Source: Clostridium sp. AF27-2AA
GTDB taxonomy: Bacteria > Bacillota > Clostridia > Lachnospirales > Lachnospiraceae
Length of the DNA: 58,171 bases
NCBI RefSeq assembly: GCF_003478505.1
Contig: NZ_QUFI01000004.1
Location: 1-58,171 of the forward strand
Direction: 5' to 3'
Part shown: in pieces, positions 23,663-32,161 of the stretch
Numbering within the stretch: the first letter of the stretch is position 1
Layout: each line of letters starts with the position of its first letter
Translations under genes and position numbers: made by a program
Notes under the pieces: model-generated
What the model saw: the letters and a program-made list of their open reading frames with translations, nothing else
Databases searched by the model: none
Told to the model about the DNA's origin: nothing

Positions 23663-23686
23663 TATGCAGGGGAGGGGTGTTTTTTT
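23640..23686 (+). terminator. Terminator overlapping the spoIIIAA ribosome binding site
   Basis: A 14-bp stem with one T-G pair joins 23640-23653 to 23668-23681 and is followed by a T run to 23686. The right arm, AGGGGAGGGG, is also the ribosome binding site of spoIIIAA. Confidence 0.85.
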
Positions 23687-24650
23687 GGATAAGCGGGAGG
23701 AACTGATCAAAATATTTTCCAAAGATATCCGGGAGATCTTAAAGCAGGTCACAGTAGATTTTGAACAGGTACAGGAGATCCGCCTGCGGGTCCATGCACC
23801 GCTTCTGATGATCTGTAATAACCGGGAATATTACATCACCAGGGAAGGAAATTTAAGCATGCGGGCAGAAGAGGCGTACCTGGTAACGCGGGAGGCGCTG
23901 AAGGAAACACTGGATTATATGAGCAGTTATTCGCTTTATGCCTTTGAGGAGGAGATCAAGCAGGGGTTTATCACGATCCAGGGCGGACACCGCATCGGCA
24001 TTGCAGGAAAAACCATTACCGATGGTCACGGGATCCGCAGCATGAAGTTCATCTCGTTTATCAATGTGCGTCTGTCCCATCAGGTGAAGGGCTGCGCGGA
24101 GTCAGTGCTGCCGTATCTGTATGACCGTGACATGATCTTTCATACGCTCATCATCTCGCCGCCGCGGTGCGGAAAAACCACACTTTTGCGTGATATCATC
24201 CGCCAGGTGTCCAATGGAAGCGCAGAGCATGCGGGACTGACCATCGGTGTGATCGATGAACGGTCGGAAATTGGTGCCTGTTATCAGGGAATCCCGCAGA
24301 ATGAATTGGGAATCCGGACAGACATTCTGGACTGCTGTCCCAAGGCTCAGGGAATGATGATGCTGATCCGTACCATGTCGCCCCAGGTCATTGCGGTGGA
24401 CGAGATTGGAAACCGGGAGGATCTGGAGTCCATCGAATATGTGATGAACTGTGGCTGCAAGCTGGTGGCCACGGTTCATGGAAGTTCCATTGAAGATATC
24501 AAGCAGAAACCGGTCCTGCGCAAGATGGTACTGGAAAAATGGTTTGAGCGGTATGTGATCTTAAATAACAGGGGAAAAGTGGGTAACATCGGGGAAATTT
24601 ACGATTCCAGGGGATGCAGGCTTTACCCGGTGGGAGGTGAGTGCTTTTGA
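23685..24650 (+). CDS. spoIIIAA: Stage III sporulation protein AA (ATPase)
   Basis: A secretion-type ATPase with Walker A PPRCGKTT (near residue 160) and a Walker B-like VIAVDEIG, related to type II/IV secretion ATPases. It powers or gates the SpoIIIA-SpoIIQ channel between mother cell and forespore. The TTG at 23685 gives MDKREELIKIF, the family start, 7 bases after the GGAGGGG in the hairpin arm; an in-frame ATG at 23664 lies in the hairpin loop and upstream of the expected sporulation transcript start. First gene of an eight-gene operon. Confidence 0.93.
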   Translation: MDKREELIKIFSKDIREILKQVTVDFEQVQEIRLRVHAPLLMICNNREYYITREGNLSMRAEEAYLVTREALKETLDYMSSYSLYAFEEEIKQGFITIQGGHRIGIAGKTITDGHGIRSMKFISFINVRLSHQVKGCAESVLPYLYDRDMIFHTLIISPPRCGKTTLLRDIIRQVSNGSAEHAGLTIGVIDERSEIGACYQGIPQNELGIRTDILDCCPKAQGMMMLIRTMSPQVIAVDEIGNREDLESIEYVMNCGCKLVATVHGSSIEDIKQKPVLRKMVLEKWFERYVILNNRGKVGNIGEIYDSRGCRLYPVGGECF

Positions 24651-25180
24651 GCATGCAGGGATGGATGAAGCTGTTTGGCGCGGCCTGCATCCTGTGTGGT
24701 GCGGCGGGATGCGGAATCTGGTTTGCCGGCAGGTACCGGCAGCGGATTCTGGAGCTGGAACAGCTAAAACAGATGGTGTATCTTTTAAAGGGGCAGATTC
24801 TGTATGCCAGCGCACCGCTTCCGGAAGCGCTGGAAACAGTGGGAAAGCGGATGGACGGAGCACTTGGGACTCTGTTTCTGGAAACGGCAGCCAGTCTGGA
24901 GTCGCAGCCCGGAGAGCCATTTCCCGTGATATGGAGGAAGGCGGTTTCCGTAATGGAAGGGAAGACAGCCCTTTCAAAGTCGGACAGGCAGACTTTGGAG
25001 ACGCTGGGAGAACATCTTGGTTTTCTGGACCGGGAGACTCAGGAGAGGACTCTGCTTTTGTACCTGGAGCAGGTGGACACGGAACTGGAGGTATTAAGAG
25101 AACACCGGCAGGAACGCTGCAGACTGTATACAAGCCTTGGGGTGATGGGCGGTCTGTTTCTTGCGGTGATCCTGGTCTGA
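24647..25180 (+). CDS. spoIIIAB: Stage III sporulation protein AB
   Basis: A 177-residue protein with an N-terminal membrane segment (LFGAACILCGAAGCGIWFAG), a cytoplasmic-type helical domain with RQRILELEQLKQMVYLLKGQI, and a C-terminal membrane segment (LYTSLGVMGGLFLAVILV). The order and length match SpoIIIAB, which resembles GspF-type secretion proteins. A TTG at 24647 lies 9 bases after GGAGG and overlaps the spoIIIAA stop; the alternatives GTG 24641 and ATG 24653 have poorer spacing. Confidence 0.92.
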   Translation: MSMQGWMKLFGAACILCGAAGCGIWFAGRYRQRILELEQLKQMVYLLKGQILYASAPLPEALETVGKRMDGALGTLFLETAASLESQPGEPFPVIWRKAVSVMEGKTALSKSDRQTLETLGEHLGFLDRETQERTLLLYLEQVDTELEVLREHRQERCRLYTSLGVMGGLFLAVILV

Positions 25181-25192
25181 TGGAGGGTACAT

Positions 25193-25387
25193 ATGGGAGT
25201 GAATCTGATTTTCCGCATTGCTGCGGTGGGGATTCTGGTGTCTGTGATCTGCCAGGTGCTGCGCCACAGCGGACGGGAAGAGCAGGCATTTTTGACCAGT
25301 CTGGCGGGCCTTGTGCTTGTGCTGTTCTGGCTGGTGCCGTATATTTATGAGCTGTTTGAAACCATGAAAAATCTGTTTGCACTGTAG
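25193..25387 (+). CDS. spoIIIAC: Stage III sporulation protein AC
   Basis: A 64-residue protein of two membrane helices (LIFRIAAVGILVSVICQVL and FLTSLAGLVLVLFWLVPYIY), the standard length and pattern of SpoIIIAC. It is part of the SpoIIIA export complex in the mother-cell membrane. It follows spoIIIAB by 12 bases and precedes spoIIIAD by 8. Confidence 0.94.
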   Translation: MGVNLIFRIAAVGILVSVICQVLRHSGREEQAFLTSLAGLVLVLFWLVPYIYELFETMKNLFAL

Positions 25388-25395
25388 GGGATGCT

Positions 25396-25782
25396 ATGAC
25401 GGTAGTGACGGTGGGAATCATTGGGATCATGACGGTGCTGATGGCGGTTCAGCTAAAGAGCATGAAAGGGGAATACGGTCTGTATCTGGTGCTGGCAGCA
25501 GCCTGTGTGATCTTTTTTTACGGAACACTGAGACTGCGGGGAATTCTGGAGGGGATGCAGAAAATCCAGAACATGATCCGCATTAATCCGGTTTATTTAA
25601 ATACATTGCTGAAGATGACGGGAATCACCTACATTGCGGAGTTCTCTTCCGGAATCTGTAAGGACGCAGGGTACGGAGCCCTTGGAACCCAGATTGAGAT
25701 ATTTGGAAAACTTTCCATCCTGGCAGTCAGCCTTCCGGTCATTCTGGCGCTTCTGGATACGCTGCAGGGGCTTTTGGCATGA
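25396..25782 (+). CDS. spoIIIAD: Stage III sporulation protein AD
   Basis: A 128-residue protein with three or four hydrophobic segments and the conserved centre YIAEFSSGICKDAGY. It matches SpoIIIAD in length and order and belongs to the membrane part of the channel. Its stop overlaps the spoIIIAE start by 4 bases (ATGA). Confidence 0.94.
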   Translation: MTVVTVGIIGIMTVLMAVQLKSMKGEYGLYLVLAAACVIFFYGTLRLRGILEGMQKIQNMIRINPVYLNTLLKMTGITYIAEFSSGICKDAGYGALGTQIEIFGKLSILAVSLPVILALLDTLQGLLA

Positions 25783-27077
25783 GGCGGGGGAGCAAGTGGC
25801 TGGTTTTGCCTGTAACCGGCCTTTTTTTATTCGGTGTATTCAGCGGGCCGGAAAGCCGGACGTGGGCTATGGATGCGGCTGGCGCGGCCCGGGAAACTGG
25901 TGCGGAGGTGGATGAGCCGCCGGAGACGGGACAGGTACCGGATACCATGGATACTACTGGTGAAATTGTCGTGGATGAGTCGGATGGAATGTTTGACGCG
26001 GTGGAGGCGGCGCTTTCGGGGGACGGGCTCTCCGGTATCGGAGATATTGAGACATATTTAAGGCAGGAACTGGGCGATTCCAGCCACCGGCTTACCTTTG
26101 GGGACCTGATGAGAGCACTGGCATCCGGCAATATGAGGGAGGCGGCATCCCTGTGCCTGGAGGGACTGCGCCAGGAAATTTTTGGAGAACTGCAGGGAAA
26201 GGAACGCATGGCCGGGCGACTTCTGGCTCTGGGACTTTTTGGTGCGCTGTTTGCCGGGTTTTCTGAGGTGTTTTCTGGCGGGCATATAGCAGAAACCGGC
26301 TTTTTTCTGACTTATCTGATGGCCTTTGCGCTTTTGGCAGCGGTGTTTCGGGAAAGCGCGGAGGCTGCGGCCCGGATTTTAGACAGCCAGATCCAGTTTA
26401 TGAAGGTACTGCTTCCTTCTTATTTCACTGCAGTAGTGTGGTCCGGCGCGGGACTTTCTTCCGCGGCCTGGTACGAGGCGGCCCTGTTTCTGATTGCGGG
26501 AGTGCAGAAGCTTTACGCGGGACTTTTACTCTCGCTGGTGCGCATCTATTTTCTGTCGGTCATGGCAGGTTCCATGGTAAAGGAAGATATGCTGTCCCGG
26601 ATGCTGGATCTTTTAAAATCCGCAGTTCAGTGGGGCAGCCGGTCTTTGATCGGTCTTGTCCTGGGGTTCCAGTTAGTCCAGGGCATGGTGCTCCCTTATG
26701 CGGATTCTGTAAAAAATGCCGGGATGCAGCGGCTTTTGCAGGCCATTCCGGGCATTGGGTCCGGGGCCGGGGCGGTGACGAAGCTGATGCTGGGGTCTGG
26801 CGTGCTCATCAAAAATGCCATGGGAGCGGCAGCGGTTCTTCTTCTGTTTCTGTTTTCCATTGTGCCTCTGGCAAGACTGTTTGTGCTCTACCTGATCTAC
26901 CGGGGGGTGGCGGCGGTGCTGCAGCCGGTGGCGGATAAGCGCCTGGTGGTCTGTTTAAGCGGTGCTGCCCAGGCTCAGAAAATGCTTTTGACGGTGACCG
27001 CTTCCTGTTTTTTACTCTTCGCAGTCACCATAGCCCTGATCTGTCAGGGAACCAATGCGGCTTATCTGGCATCGTAA
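25779..27077 (+). CDS. spoIIIAE: Stage III sporulation protein AE
   Basis: A 432-residue protein with an N-terminal signal or anchor segment (about 3-20), a soluble extracytoplasmic region (about 25-140) and about six membrane helices in the C-terminal two thirds (starting RLLALGLFGALFAGF). This matches SpoIIIAE, the largest membrane subunit of the complex. The N-terminal soluble stretch is rich in Asp/Glu and low in conservation. It is translationally coupled to spoIIIAD. Confidence 0.94.
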   Translation: MRRGSKWLVLPVTGLFLFGVFSGPESRTWAMDAAGAARETGAEVDEPPETGQVPDTMDTTGEIVVDESDGMFDAVEAALSGDGLSGIGDIETYLRQELGDSSHRLTFGDLMRALASGNMREAASLCLEGLRQEIFGELQGKERMAGRLLALGLFGALFAGFSEVFSGGHIAETGFFLTYLMAFALLAAVFRESAEAAARILDSQIQFMKVLLPSYFTAVVWSGAGLSSAAWYEAALFLIAGVQKLYAGLLLSLVRIYFLSVMAGSMVKEDMLSRMLDLLKSAVQWGSRSLIGLVLGFQLVQGMVLPYADSVKNAGMQRLLQAIPGIGSGAGAVTKLMLGSGVLIKNAMGAAAVLLLFLFSIVPLARLFVLYLIYRGVAAVLQPVADKRLVVCLSGAAQAQKMLLTVTASCFLLFAVTIALICQGTNAAYLAS

Positions 27078-27095
27078 CAGAAAGGAGGCAGGCTT

Positions 27096-27689
27096 GTGAC
27101 GGCAGTTTACGAGTGGATCCGGAACCTGACAGCGTTTTTTCTGTTTTTATCTGTAATGGAAAATCTGCTGCCGGGGCAGAAGTACGGAAAGTATATCCGG
27201 CTATTTGCGGGTATGGTGCTGATCCTTCTGGCGGTGGAGCCCTTTACTTCCGGGTTTAATCTGGATGAGGTGCTGGCCCGCAGCTATGAGGATCTGGTGA
27301 TACGCGGGGAGGCGGGAGAACTGAAAGAGCAGCTTGGGGCAACAGAGCAAAAACGCCTTGGGCAGATTTTGTCGCAGTATGAGGAGGCAGTTGGCCGGGA
27401 TGTAAGGGAGCTTGCGCAGTCCTGCGGACTGACGGTCATGGACTGCCGTGTCCGCATTGAGGGTGATGAAGACAGCCCGGAATTTGGAACAGTGCGGGAA
27501 ATTGCGGCAGTTCTTCCGGCGCAGTCCGCACAGGCAGAAAAAGAGAAGCTGTCAAACAGGATTCAGGAATATTATGGTCTGGAGGAGCAGTATGTGGAAA
27601 TTGAAATTGCCGGAGGGGAAGGACCGGTGGATCTTTCTCCTGACAGTGGGCGTGATTCTTTGTATTCTGGCATTTCCGGCGGGCAGTAA
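27096..27689 (+). CDS. spoIIIAF: Stage III sporulation protein AF
   Basis: A 197-residue protein with two N-terminal membrane helices (LTAFFLFLSVMENLL, YIRLFAGMVLILLAVEPF) and a soluble domain, as in SpoIIIAF, which has a ring-building-type fold. It starts with GTG at 27096 after AAAGGAGG. Its last 98 bases overlap the start of spoIIIAG in another frame, an unusually long overlap for this operon. Confidence 0.92.
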   Translation: MTAVYEWIRNLTAFFLFLSVMENLLPGQKYGKYIRLFAGMVLILLAVEPFTSGFNLDEVLARSYEDLVIRGEAGELKEQLGATEQKRLGQILSQYEEAVGRDVRELAQSCGLTVMDCRVRIEGDEDSPEFGTVREIAAVLPAQSAQAEKEKLSNRIQEYYGLEEQYVEIEIAGGEGPVDLSPDSGRDSLYSGISGGQ

Positions 27690-28164
27690 GAGCAGCCGGA
27701 TGGCACTTCCGGTCTCCCGGAGCGCGGATGAGGCCGTAACAGCGTCCGGGCCAGGCGGCCAGGGTGCTGCGGCTTATGAGCGGGAAATGGAGGAGCGGGT
27801 GCGGGAAATTCTGCGGGGCGTTTCCGGTGTGGGAGAGGTGGATGTGATGATTGTCCTCAAATCTTCCGCGGAAAAGGTGATACAGGTAGACAACAGTACA
27901 TCAAAATCGGTAACCACAGAAAAGGGAAGCGGTACAGACCGGGCGGTGGAGAGCCTGGAGCAGGAACACAGCACGGTGCTGACGGGAAGCGGGAGCGGAC
28001 AGGAGCCGGTGGTAGCGAAAGAAGTCTACCCGGAGATCGCCGGTATCGTCATCAGTGCCTACGGGGGCGGCAATCCATCCGTGCAGGCAGAGATTTCCGA
28101 GGCCATGGAGGCATTATTCGGGCTTCCGGCGAATAAAATAAAAGTGTTAAAGCGGGTGGAGTAA
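27592..28164 (+). CDS. spoIIIAG: Stage III sporulation protein AG
   Basis: A 190-residue protein with one N-terminal membrane helix (WIFLLTVGVILCILAFPAG), a flexible Gly/Ala-rich linker and a ring-building domain with insertion (EREMEERVREILRGVSGVGEVDVMIVL, VAKEVYPEIAGIVISAYGG). SpoIIIAG forms a large oligomeric ring in the intermembrane space. The ATG at 27592 follows GGAGGAG (27580-27586); longer in-frame readings lack a suitable start. It overlaps spoIIIAF by 98 bases. Confidence 0.92.
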   Translation: MWKLKLPEGKDRWIFLLTVGVILCILAFPAGSKSSRMALPVSRSADEAVTASGPGGQGAAAYEREMEERVREILRGVSGVGEVDVMIVLKSSAEKVIQVDNSTSKSVTTEKGSGTDRAVESLEQEHSTVLTGSGSGQEPVVAKEVYPEIAGIVISAYGGGNPSVQAEISEAMEALFGLPANKIKVLKRVE

Positions 28165-28179
28165 AAAAGGAGCGTCGGT

Positions 28180-28965
28180 ATGAAGCTGAAACGGGAAGGA
28201 ACACCAAAACAGGACATGAATATGAAGAAACTGTTTCGAAGAAATCAGATCATCATTACGACTCTGGCCATCATGATCGCGGCTGCCGGATATCTGAATT
28301 ACGCGGGAAAGCGGGAGCTGGAGGCCAGTGCCGGAGACGGAATCTACCAGGCAGGAACCTTTGATATTTCCGAGGAGGATCTTCTGGCGGAAAATCAGAA
28401 AAACGGAGCCGGGGATACGGCGCTGATCGAGGAGGCACAGCCGCAGGCAGAGGGCAGTGAGCTTCAGGCAGAGGCCACTCAGGGCGGAACTCTTTTGGCG
28501 GAAACAGATGCTGGAACAGAGCTTGCTGAGATTGACAGCTGGGACAGCGATGAGGAGGCCGGCATGGAAAATCCGGGGGAGGCAGTGCTCACCAGCGGCC
28601 TTACGGTTTCCGATTACATAGCCGGTGTGCAGCTGAACCGGGAGCAGATTCGGGCAAGAAATAAGGAAACTTTAAATTCTATCATCAACAGCACGAATAT
28701 TGACGAGGCTGCCAAGCAGGAGGCCATCCAGAATATGATCACCATGACCGCGGTAGCGGAAAAAGAGAATGCGGCGGAGACTCTTTTGCAGGCCCGGGGT
28801 TTTGCGGATCCGGTGGTGAGCCTGACGGATGGAAAGGTGGACGTGGTGATCAACGCGCCCTCCATCACGGACCAGCAGCGTGCCCAGATTGAAGATATTG
28901 TGAAGCGCAAGACCGAGGTTGGAGCGGAAAACATCATCATTACGCTTTTGAATCTGGAGGATTAA
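28180..28965 (+). CDS. spoIIIAH: Stage III sporulation protein AH
   Basis: A 261-residue protein with an N-terminal membrane helix (QIIITTLAIMIAAAGYLNYAG, about 23-43), an acidic low-complexity linker (about 60-140) and a C-terminal ring-building domain (about 150-261: ETLNSIINSTNIDEAAK, ADPVVSLTDGKVDVVI). SpoIIIAH binds SpoIIQ from the forespore to bridge the two membranes. The start follows AAAAGGAG. The linker is longer and more acidic than in Bacillus. Confidence 0.94.
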   Translation: MKLKREGTPKQDMNMKKLFRRNQIIITTLAIMIAAAGYLNYAGKRELEASAGDGIYQAGTFDISEEDLLAENQKNGAGDTALIEEAQPQAEGSELQAEATQGGTLLAETDAGTELAEIDSWDSDEEAGMENPGEAVLTSGLTVSDYIAGVQLNREQIRARNKETLNSIINSTNIDEAAKQEAIQNMITMTAVAEKENAAETLLQARGFADPVVSLTDGKVDVVINAPSITDQQRAQIEDIVKRKTEVGAENIIITLLNLED

Positions 28966-28980
28966 AACACAAAAGCCCCT

Positions 28981-29008
28981 TTGCAAATCAGGGCAGATTT
29001 GTTATACT
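28981..29008 (+). promoter_or_regulatory. Promoter of the Asp23-family gene
   Basis: -35 TTGCAA (28981-28986), 16-base spacer, -10 TATACT (29003-29008). It lies 16 bases after the spoIIIAH stop, uncoupling the vegetative asp23-like gene from the sporulation operon. Confidence 0.6.
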
Positions 29009-29069
29009 ATAGAAAATAAGGATTTCCAGCGGAAACTGTGAAATCTGTCTGATCTGAGGAGGGAATACT

Positions 29070-29453
29070 GTGGCTGAGTTAGAAGGAAGAAATACACATA
29101 AATTATATGAAAAAGAGATGATGGGTGAGGTGCGCATCGCGGATGAAGTCGTAGCCATTATTGCAGGCCTGGCAGCGACTGAGGTAGATGGTGTGGATTC
29201 CATGGCCGGCAATATCACCAATGAGCTGGTAGGAAAGCTTGGCATGAAGAACCTGTCCAAGGGCGTGAAGGTAGATGTGACGGAGGAGCATGTGTCCGTA
29301 GATCTTTCCTTAAACATAAAGTACGGCTACAACATCCCGGATGTGAGTGAGCGCGTTCAGGACCGTGTTAAGTCCGCCATCGAGAACATGACAGGACTTA
29401 CCGTGCTGGATGTCAACATCCGCATTGCAGGCGTCAACATTAACGAGCAGTAA
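29070..29453 (+). CDS. Asp23/Gls24 family envelope protein (YqhY-like)
   Basis: A 127-residue protein with the DUF322 core: VRIADEVVAIIAGLAATEVDGV, LSLNIKYGYNIPDV and a C-terminal VLDVNIRIAGVN. Proteins of this family associate with the envelope; Bacillus YqhY affects acetyl-CoA carboxylase control. The GTG start at 29070 follows GAGGAGGG. In Bacillus this gene lies between spoIIIAH/acc and nusB, and the same neighbourhood appears here, except for three inserted genes downstream. A terminator closes it. Confidence 0.9.
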   Translation: MAELEGRNTHKLYEKEMMGEVRIADEVVAIIAGLAATEVDGVDSMAGNITNELVGKLGMKNLSKGVKVDVTEEHVSVDLSLNIKYGYNIPDVSERVQDRVKSAIENMTGLTVLDVNIRIAGVNINEQ

Positions 29454-29485
29454 AAAGAAAAACAGAAAACAAAGTCAGAACAGAA

Positions 29486-29516
29486 GGCTGGTCCGGAAAC
29501 GGATCGGCCCTTTTTT
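29486..29516 (+). terminator. Terminator after the Asp23-family gene
   Basis: A 10-bp stem with two G-T pairs (29486-29495 and 29500-29509), GAAA tetraloop and six T residues after a C. Confidence 0.88.
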
Positions 29517-29593
29517 GTTTTCAAAATCACCACTGAGTGGTAGGTCCAATCCGTAAAATGTTGTAAAAAAGTGTGACAATAAAATATCGATGG

Positions 29594-29622
29594 TTACATT
29601 TTCCAGAGAAAGGTGCTATAAT
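29594..29622 (+). promoter_or_regulatory. Promoter of the antiporter gene
   Basis: -35 TTACAT (29594-29599), 17-base spacer, extended -10 TGCTATAAT (29614-29622). The expected transcription start near 29629 rules out the in-frame ATG at 29625. A 13-base palindrome ACCACTGAGTGGT (29529-29541) lies upstream and may be an operator. Confidence 0.65.
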
Positions 29623-29693
29623 CCATGGATGTTTCCAGAGAAGAACAATTTTTATTATTTGTGACTAAAAAGGAAGATAAGGAGGGAATGATG

Positions 29694-31034
29694 ATGAATC
29701 TTGCATTTTGTATTCCATTTGCAGGACTTCTGCTTTGTATCGCGATGCTGCCGCTGGTAAAAGCAGAATGGTGGGAAGCGCACCAGCCCCATGCGGTCGT
29801 ATTCTGGTCGCTGCTGTTTGTGCTGCCCTTTGCATTTGTGTATGGCCCCGGGCAGGCATTTGAGAAGGTGTTGGAGTGTATCGTAGATGATTATCTGACA
29901 TTTATCATTTTGCTGTTCGGTCTTTTTTGTGTTTCAGGCAACATTACCCTGGAGGGGGATCTGGCGGGTTCCCCGCGCATCAACGTGGGCCTTCTTCTGA
30001 TTGGCACCATGCTTTCCAGCTGGATTGGCACCACCGGTGCCAGCATGCTGATGGTGCGTCCCATTATCAAGATGAATGCCTGGAGAAAACGGAGAAGCCA
30101 TATTATGGTGTTCTTTATTTTCCTGATCTCCAACATCGGCGGCTGCCTGACCCCGATCGGGGATCCGCCTCTTTTAATGGGATTTATGCGCGGGGTTCCG
30201 TTTTTCTGGAGCCTGCATCTTTTTCCGGTTCTTTTATTTAATGTAGTGATCCTGTTGACCATCTTTTATTTTCTGGACCGCAGGGCTTATCGGAAAGATA
30301 TTGCGGAGGGCTTAAAGCCAGATATCAGCAAGCCGGGCACGGAAGTCCACATTCTGGGACTTCATAACCTGATCTTTCTGGCTATGATCGTGGCTGCCGT
30401 GATCTTAAGCGGAACATTACCGGGCATGGCAGCGTTTCAGGATGCGGAAGGAGCAGTTCGCGGAATTCATCTGTTTGGCGAGGTAACCTTAACTTATCCG
30501 GCCCTGATTGAGGTGGTGATTATTCTTGTGGCAGCATTTTTGTCCTTTAAAACCACAAGTGTGGAAATCCGCCGGAAAAACCACTTTACCTGGGGTGCAA
30601 TCCAAGAAGTTGCTGTTTTGTTTGTAGGCATCTTTATTACCATGCAGCCGGCCCTCATGATCTTAAAGGCAAACGGCGCAAGCCTTGGATTAAACAAGCC
30701 CTTTGAGATGTTCTGGGCAACAGGATGCCTCTCCAGCTTTCTGGACAACACACCGACTTACCTGGTATTTCTGACCACGGCCGGGGCACTGGGCTTTACG
30801 GAGGGGATGCCAACCATTCTGGGTACCGTTCCGATTGCCATGCTGGAGGCTATCTCCTGCGGAGCGGTATTCATGGGAGCCAATACCTACATCGGCAATG
30901 CGCCGAACTTTATGGTCAAATCCATTTCTGACGAGAACGGTATCCGGATGCCTTCATTTTTCGGTTATCTGCTCTGGTCTATTACATTTCTGATTCCGGT
31001 ATTTTTACTGGACATGCTGGTATTCTTTTTATAA
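29694..31034 (+). CDS. NhaD/ArsB-superfamily sodium:proton antiporter
   Basis: A polytopic membrane protein of about 446 residues and some 11-12 helices. The conserved segments SSWIGTTGASMLMVRP, NIGGCLTPIGDPPLL and FLDNTPTYLVF are those of the ion-transporter superfamily containing NhaD and citrate carriers. NhaD-type proteins exchange Na+ or Li+ for H+. The third ATG (29694) lies 7 bases after GGAGGG; the ATGs at 29688 and 29691 are closer than optimal. The cytidylate-kinase-like gene starts 15 bases downstream and is probably cotranscribed. Substrate is inferred from family only. Confidence 0.83.
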   Translation: MNLAFCIPFAGLLLCIAMLPLVKAEWWEAHQPHAVVFWSLLFVLPFAFVYGPGQAFEKVLECIVDDYLTFIILLFGLFCVSGNITLEGDLAGSPRINVGLLLIGTMLSSWIGTTGASMLMVRPIIKMNAWRKRRSHIMVFFIFLISNIGGCLTPIGDPPLLMGFMRGVPFFWSLHLFPVLLFNVVILLTIFYFLDRRAYRKDIAEGLKPDISKPGTEVHILGLHNLIFLAMIVAAVILSGTLPGMAAFQDAEGAVRGIHLFGEVTLTYPALIEVVIILVAAFLSFKTTSVEIRRKNHFTWGAIQEVAVLFVGIFITMQPALMILKANGASLGLNKPFEMFWATGCLSSFLDNTPTYLVFLTTAGALGFTEGMPTILGTVPIAMLEAISCGAVFMGANTYIGNAPNFMVKSISDENGIRMPSFFGYLLWSITFLIPVFLLDMLVFFL

Positions 31035-31049
31035 GGAGGGAAACAGACT

Positions 31050-32087
31050 ATGGAATATACACAGGAAAGCCTCCGCGAGCTTGCGGAGCGCATCTATGAT
31101 CTGGATGCAGAAGTTTATACCCGTCTGGGCTCCTCTCTGGGACGCGTGTTCAACCGCGACCGGGAACGCTGTGTGACTGATCTGGTACAGCTGATGATGC
31201 AGCGGGACAGCGGCCATCAGCTGCGCAGTGAGCTGGCGCTGATCAGCAATATGGCCAGAACCATTCCGGATAAGGAAAGCCGCTCCATGGTTATGCGGGA
31301 GTATACCAGCATTCTGCATGAGGTGCTGGCACTGCCCACCAGTTTTGGTGACGGCGATGTGCTGGACCAGAAGATGGCTAGCTTAAATACCTTAAACCTG
31401 GAGAACCGCTTCTCTGGCAAAGATCATTTGATCATCTGCATCAGCCGTACCTATGGCTGCGGCGGCAATGAGATTGGCTTTACCCTGGCAGACCGCCTGC
31501 GGATTAACTATTATGACGCGGAGATTTTCTCTGCGGTATTAAAACGCCTGGAGGCAGAAAAAGATCATGTGAAAGACTTAAGCAGCTATCCGGGCAAAGA
31601 AATGGATAAGGCCAATCAGGAAGCGGCTTTCGCGAAGCCGCAGAAGATGACCTTAAAGACTTGGGCTTCTGAGTTCAGCCGCTATCATGGTCTGAGTAAG
31701 CGTGATGCCATCTTTTTCAACCAGAGTGATCTGATCTGTGACATGGCAAAACATGAGGACTTCATTGTGATGGGCCGCTGTGCTGATGTGATTCTGACGA
31801 ACAATCACATTCCGCACATCAGCATTTTCATCACAGCGCCCTTTGAACAGCGCCTGCGCCGTGCCATGGAGCTCCATCCGGGCTTAAGCGCAAAAAAGGC
31901 AAAGCATCTGCTGAAAAAGCTGGACCGGGATCATCAGGACTATTACCATTTCTTTACCGGAAGAAAATGGGGTAATGCCTCCAATTATGACCTGTGCTTA
32001 AACAGCGCAGCCTACGGTATTGATGGATCCGTAGATTTTATCCTGCGTATGCTGGACCGGGAAGGAAAGACAAACCTGCCGCGGTAG
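31050..32087 (+). CDS. Cytidylate kinase-like family protein with helical N-domain
   Basis: The C-terminal ~215 residues form a P-loop kinase-like domain of the cytidylate-kinase-2 type: ICISRTYGCGGNEIGFTLADRL carries a degenerate P-loop region (GCGGNEIG), and FIVMGRCADVIL is the second conserved strand. The first ~120 residues are a separate helical domain rich in Arg and Glu. The family is annotated from similarity; its substrate is not established. It follows the antiporter gene closely, so a role linked to transport is possible. No terminator with a T tract is seen before the convergent gene. Confidence 0.75.
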   Translation: MEYTQESLRELAERIYDLDAEVYTRLGSSLGRVFNRDRERCVTDLVQLMMQRDSGHQLRSELALISNMARTIPDKESRSMVMREYTSILHEVLALPTSFGDGDVLDQKMASLNTLNLENRFSGKDHLIICISRTYGCGGNEIGFTLADRLRINYYDAEIFSAVLKRLEAEKDHVKDLSSYPGKEMDKANQEAAFAKPQKMTLKTWASEFSRYHGLSKRDAIFFNQSDLICDMAKHEDFIVMGRCADVILTNNHIPHISIFITAPFEQRLRRAMELHPGLSAKKAKHLLKKLDRDHQDYYHFFTGRKWGNASNYDLCLNSAAYGIDGSVDFILRMLDREGKTNLPR

Positions 32088-32161
32088 GAGAAACTTTGCC
32101 AGGCAACTGGCTGCGAGAGATTTCAGCGCAGGAGCATGATCCGGCCTGCCTTGCCGCGTGA

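Noticed and set aside
23664..23684. ATG start of SpoIIIAA at 23664
   Set aside because: It lies in the hairpin and upstream of the expected sporulation transcript start; the TTG at 23685 has the better spaced ribosome binding site and gives the family N-terminus.
32088..32161. Terminator between the kinase-like and YdcZ genes
   Set aside because: GCCAG/CTGGC with a GCAA loop (32098-32111) is a short stem with no T tract on either strand, so it is not called.
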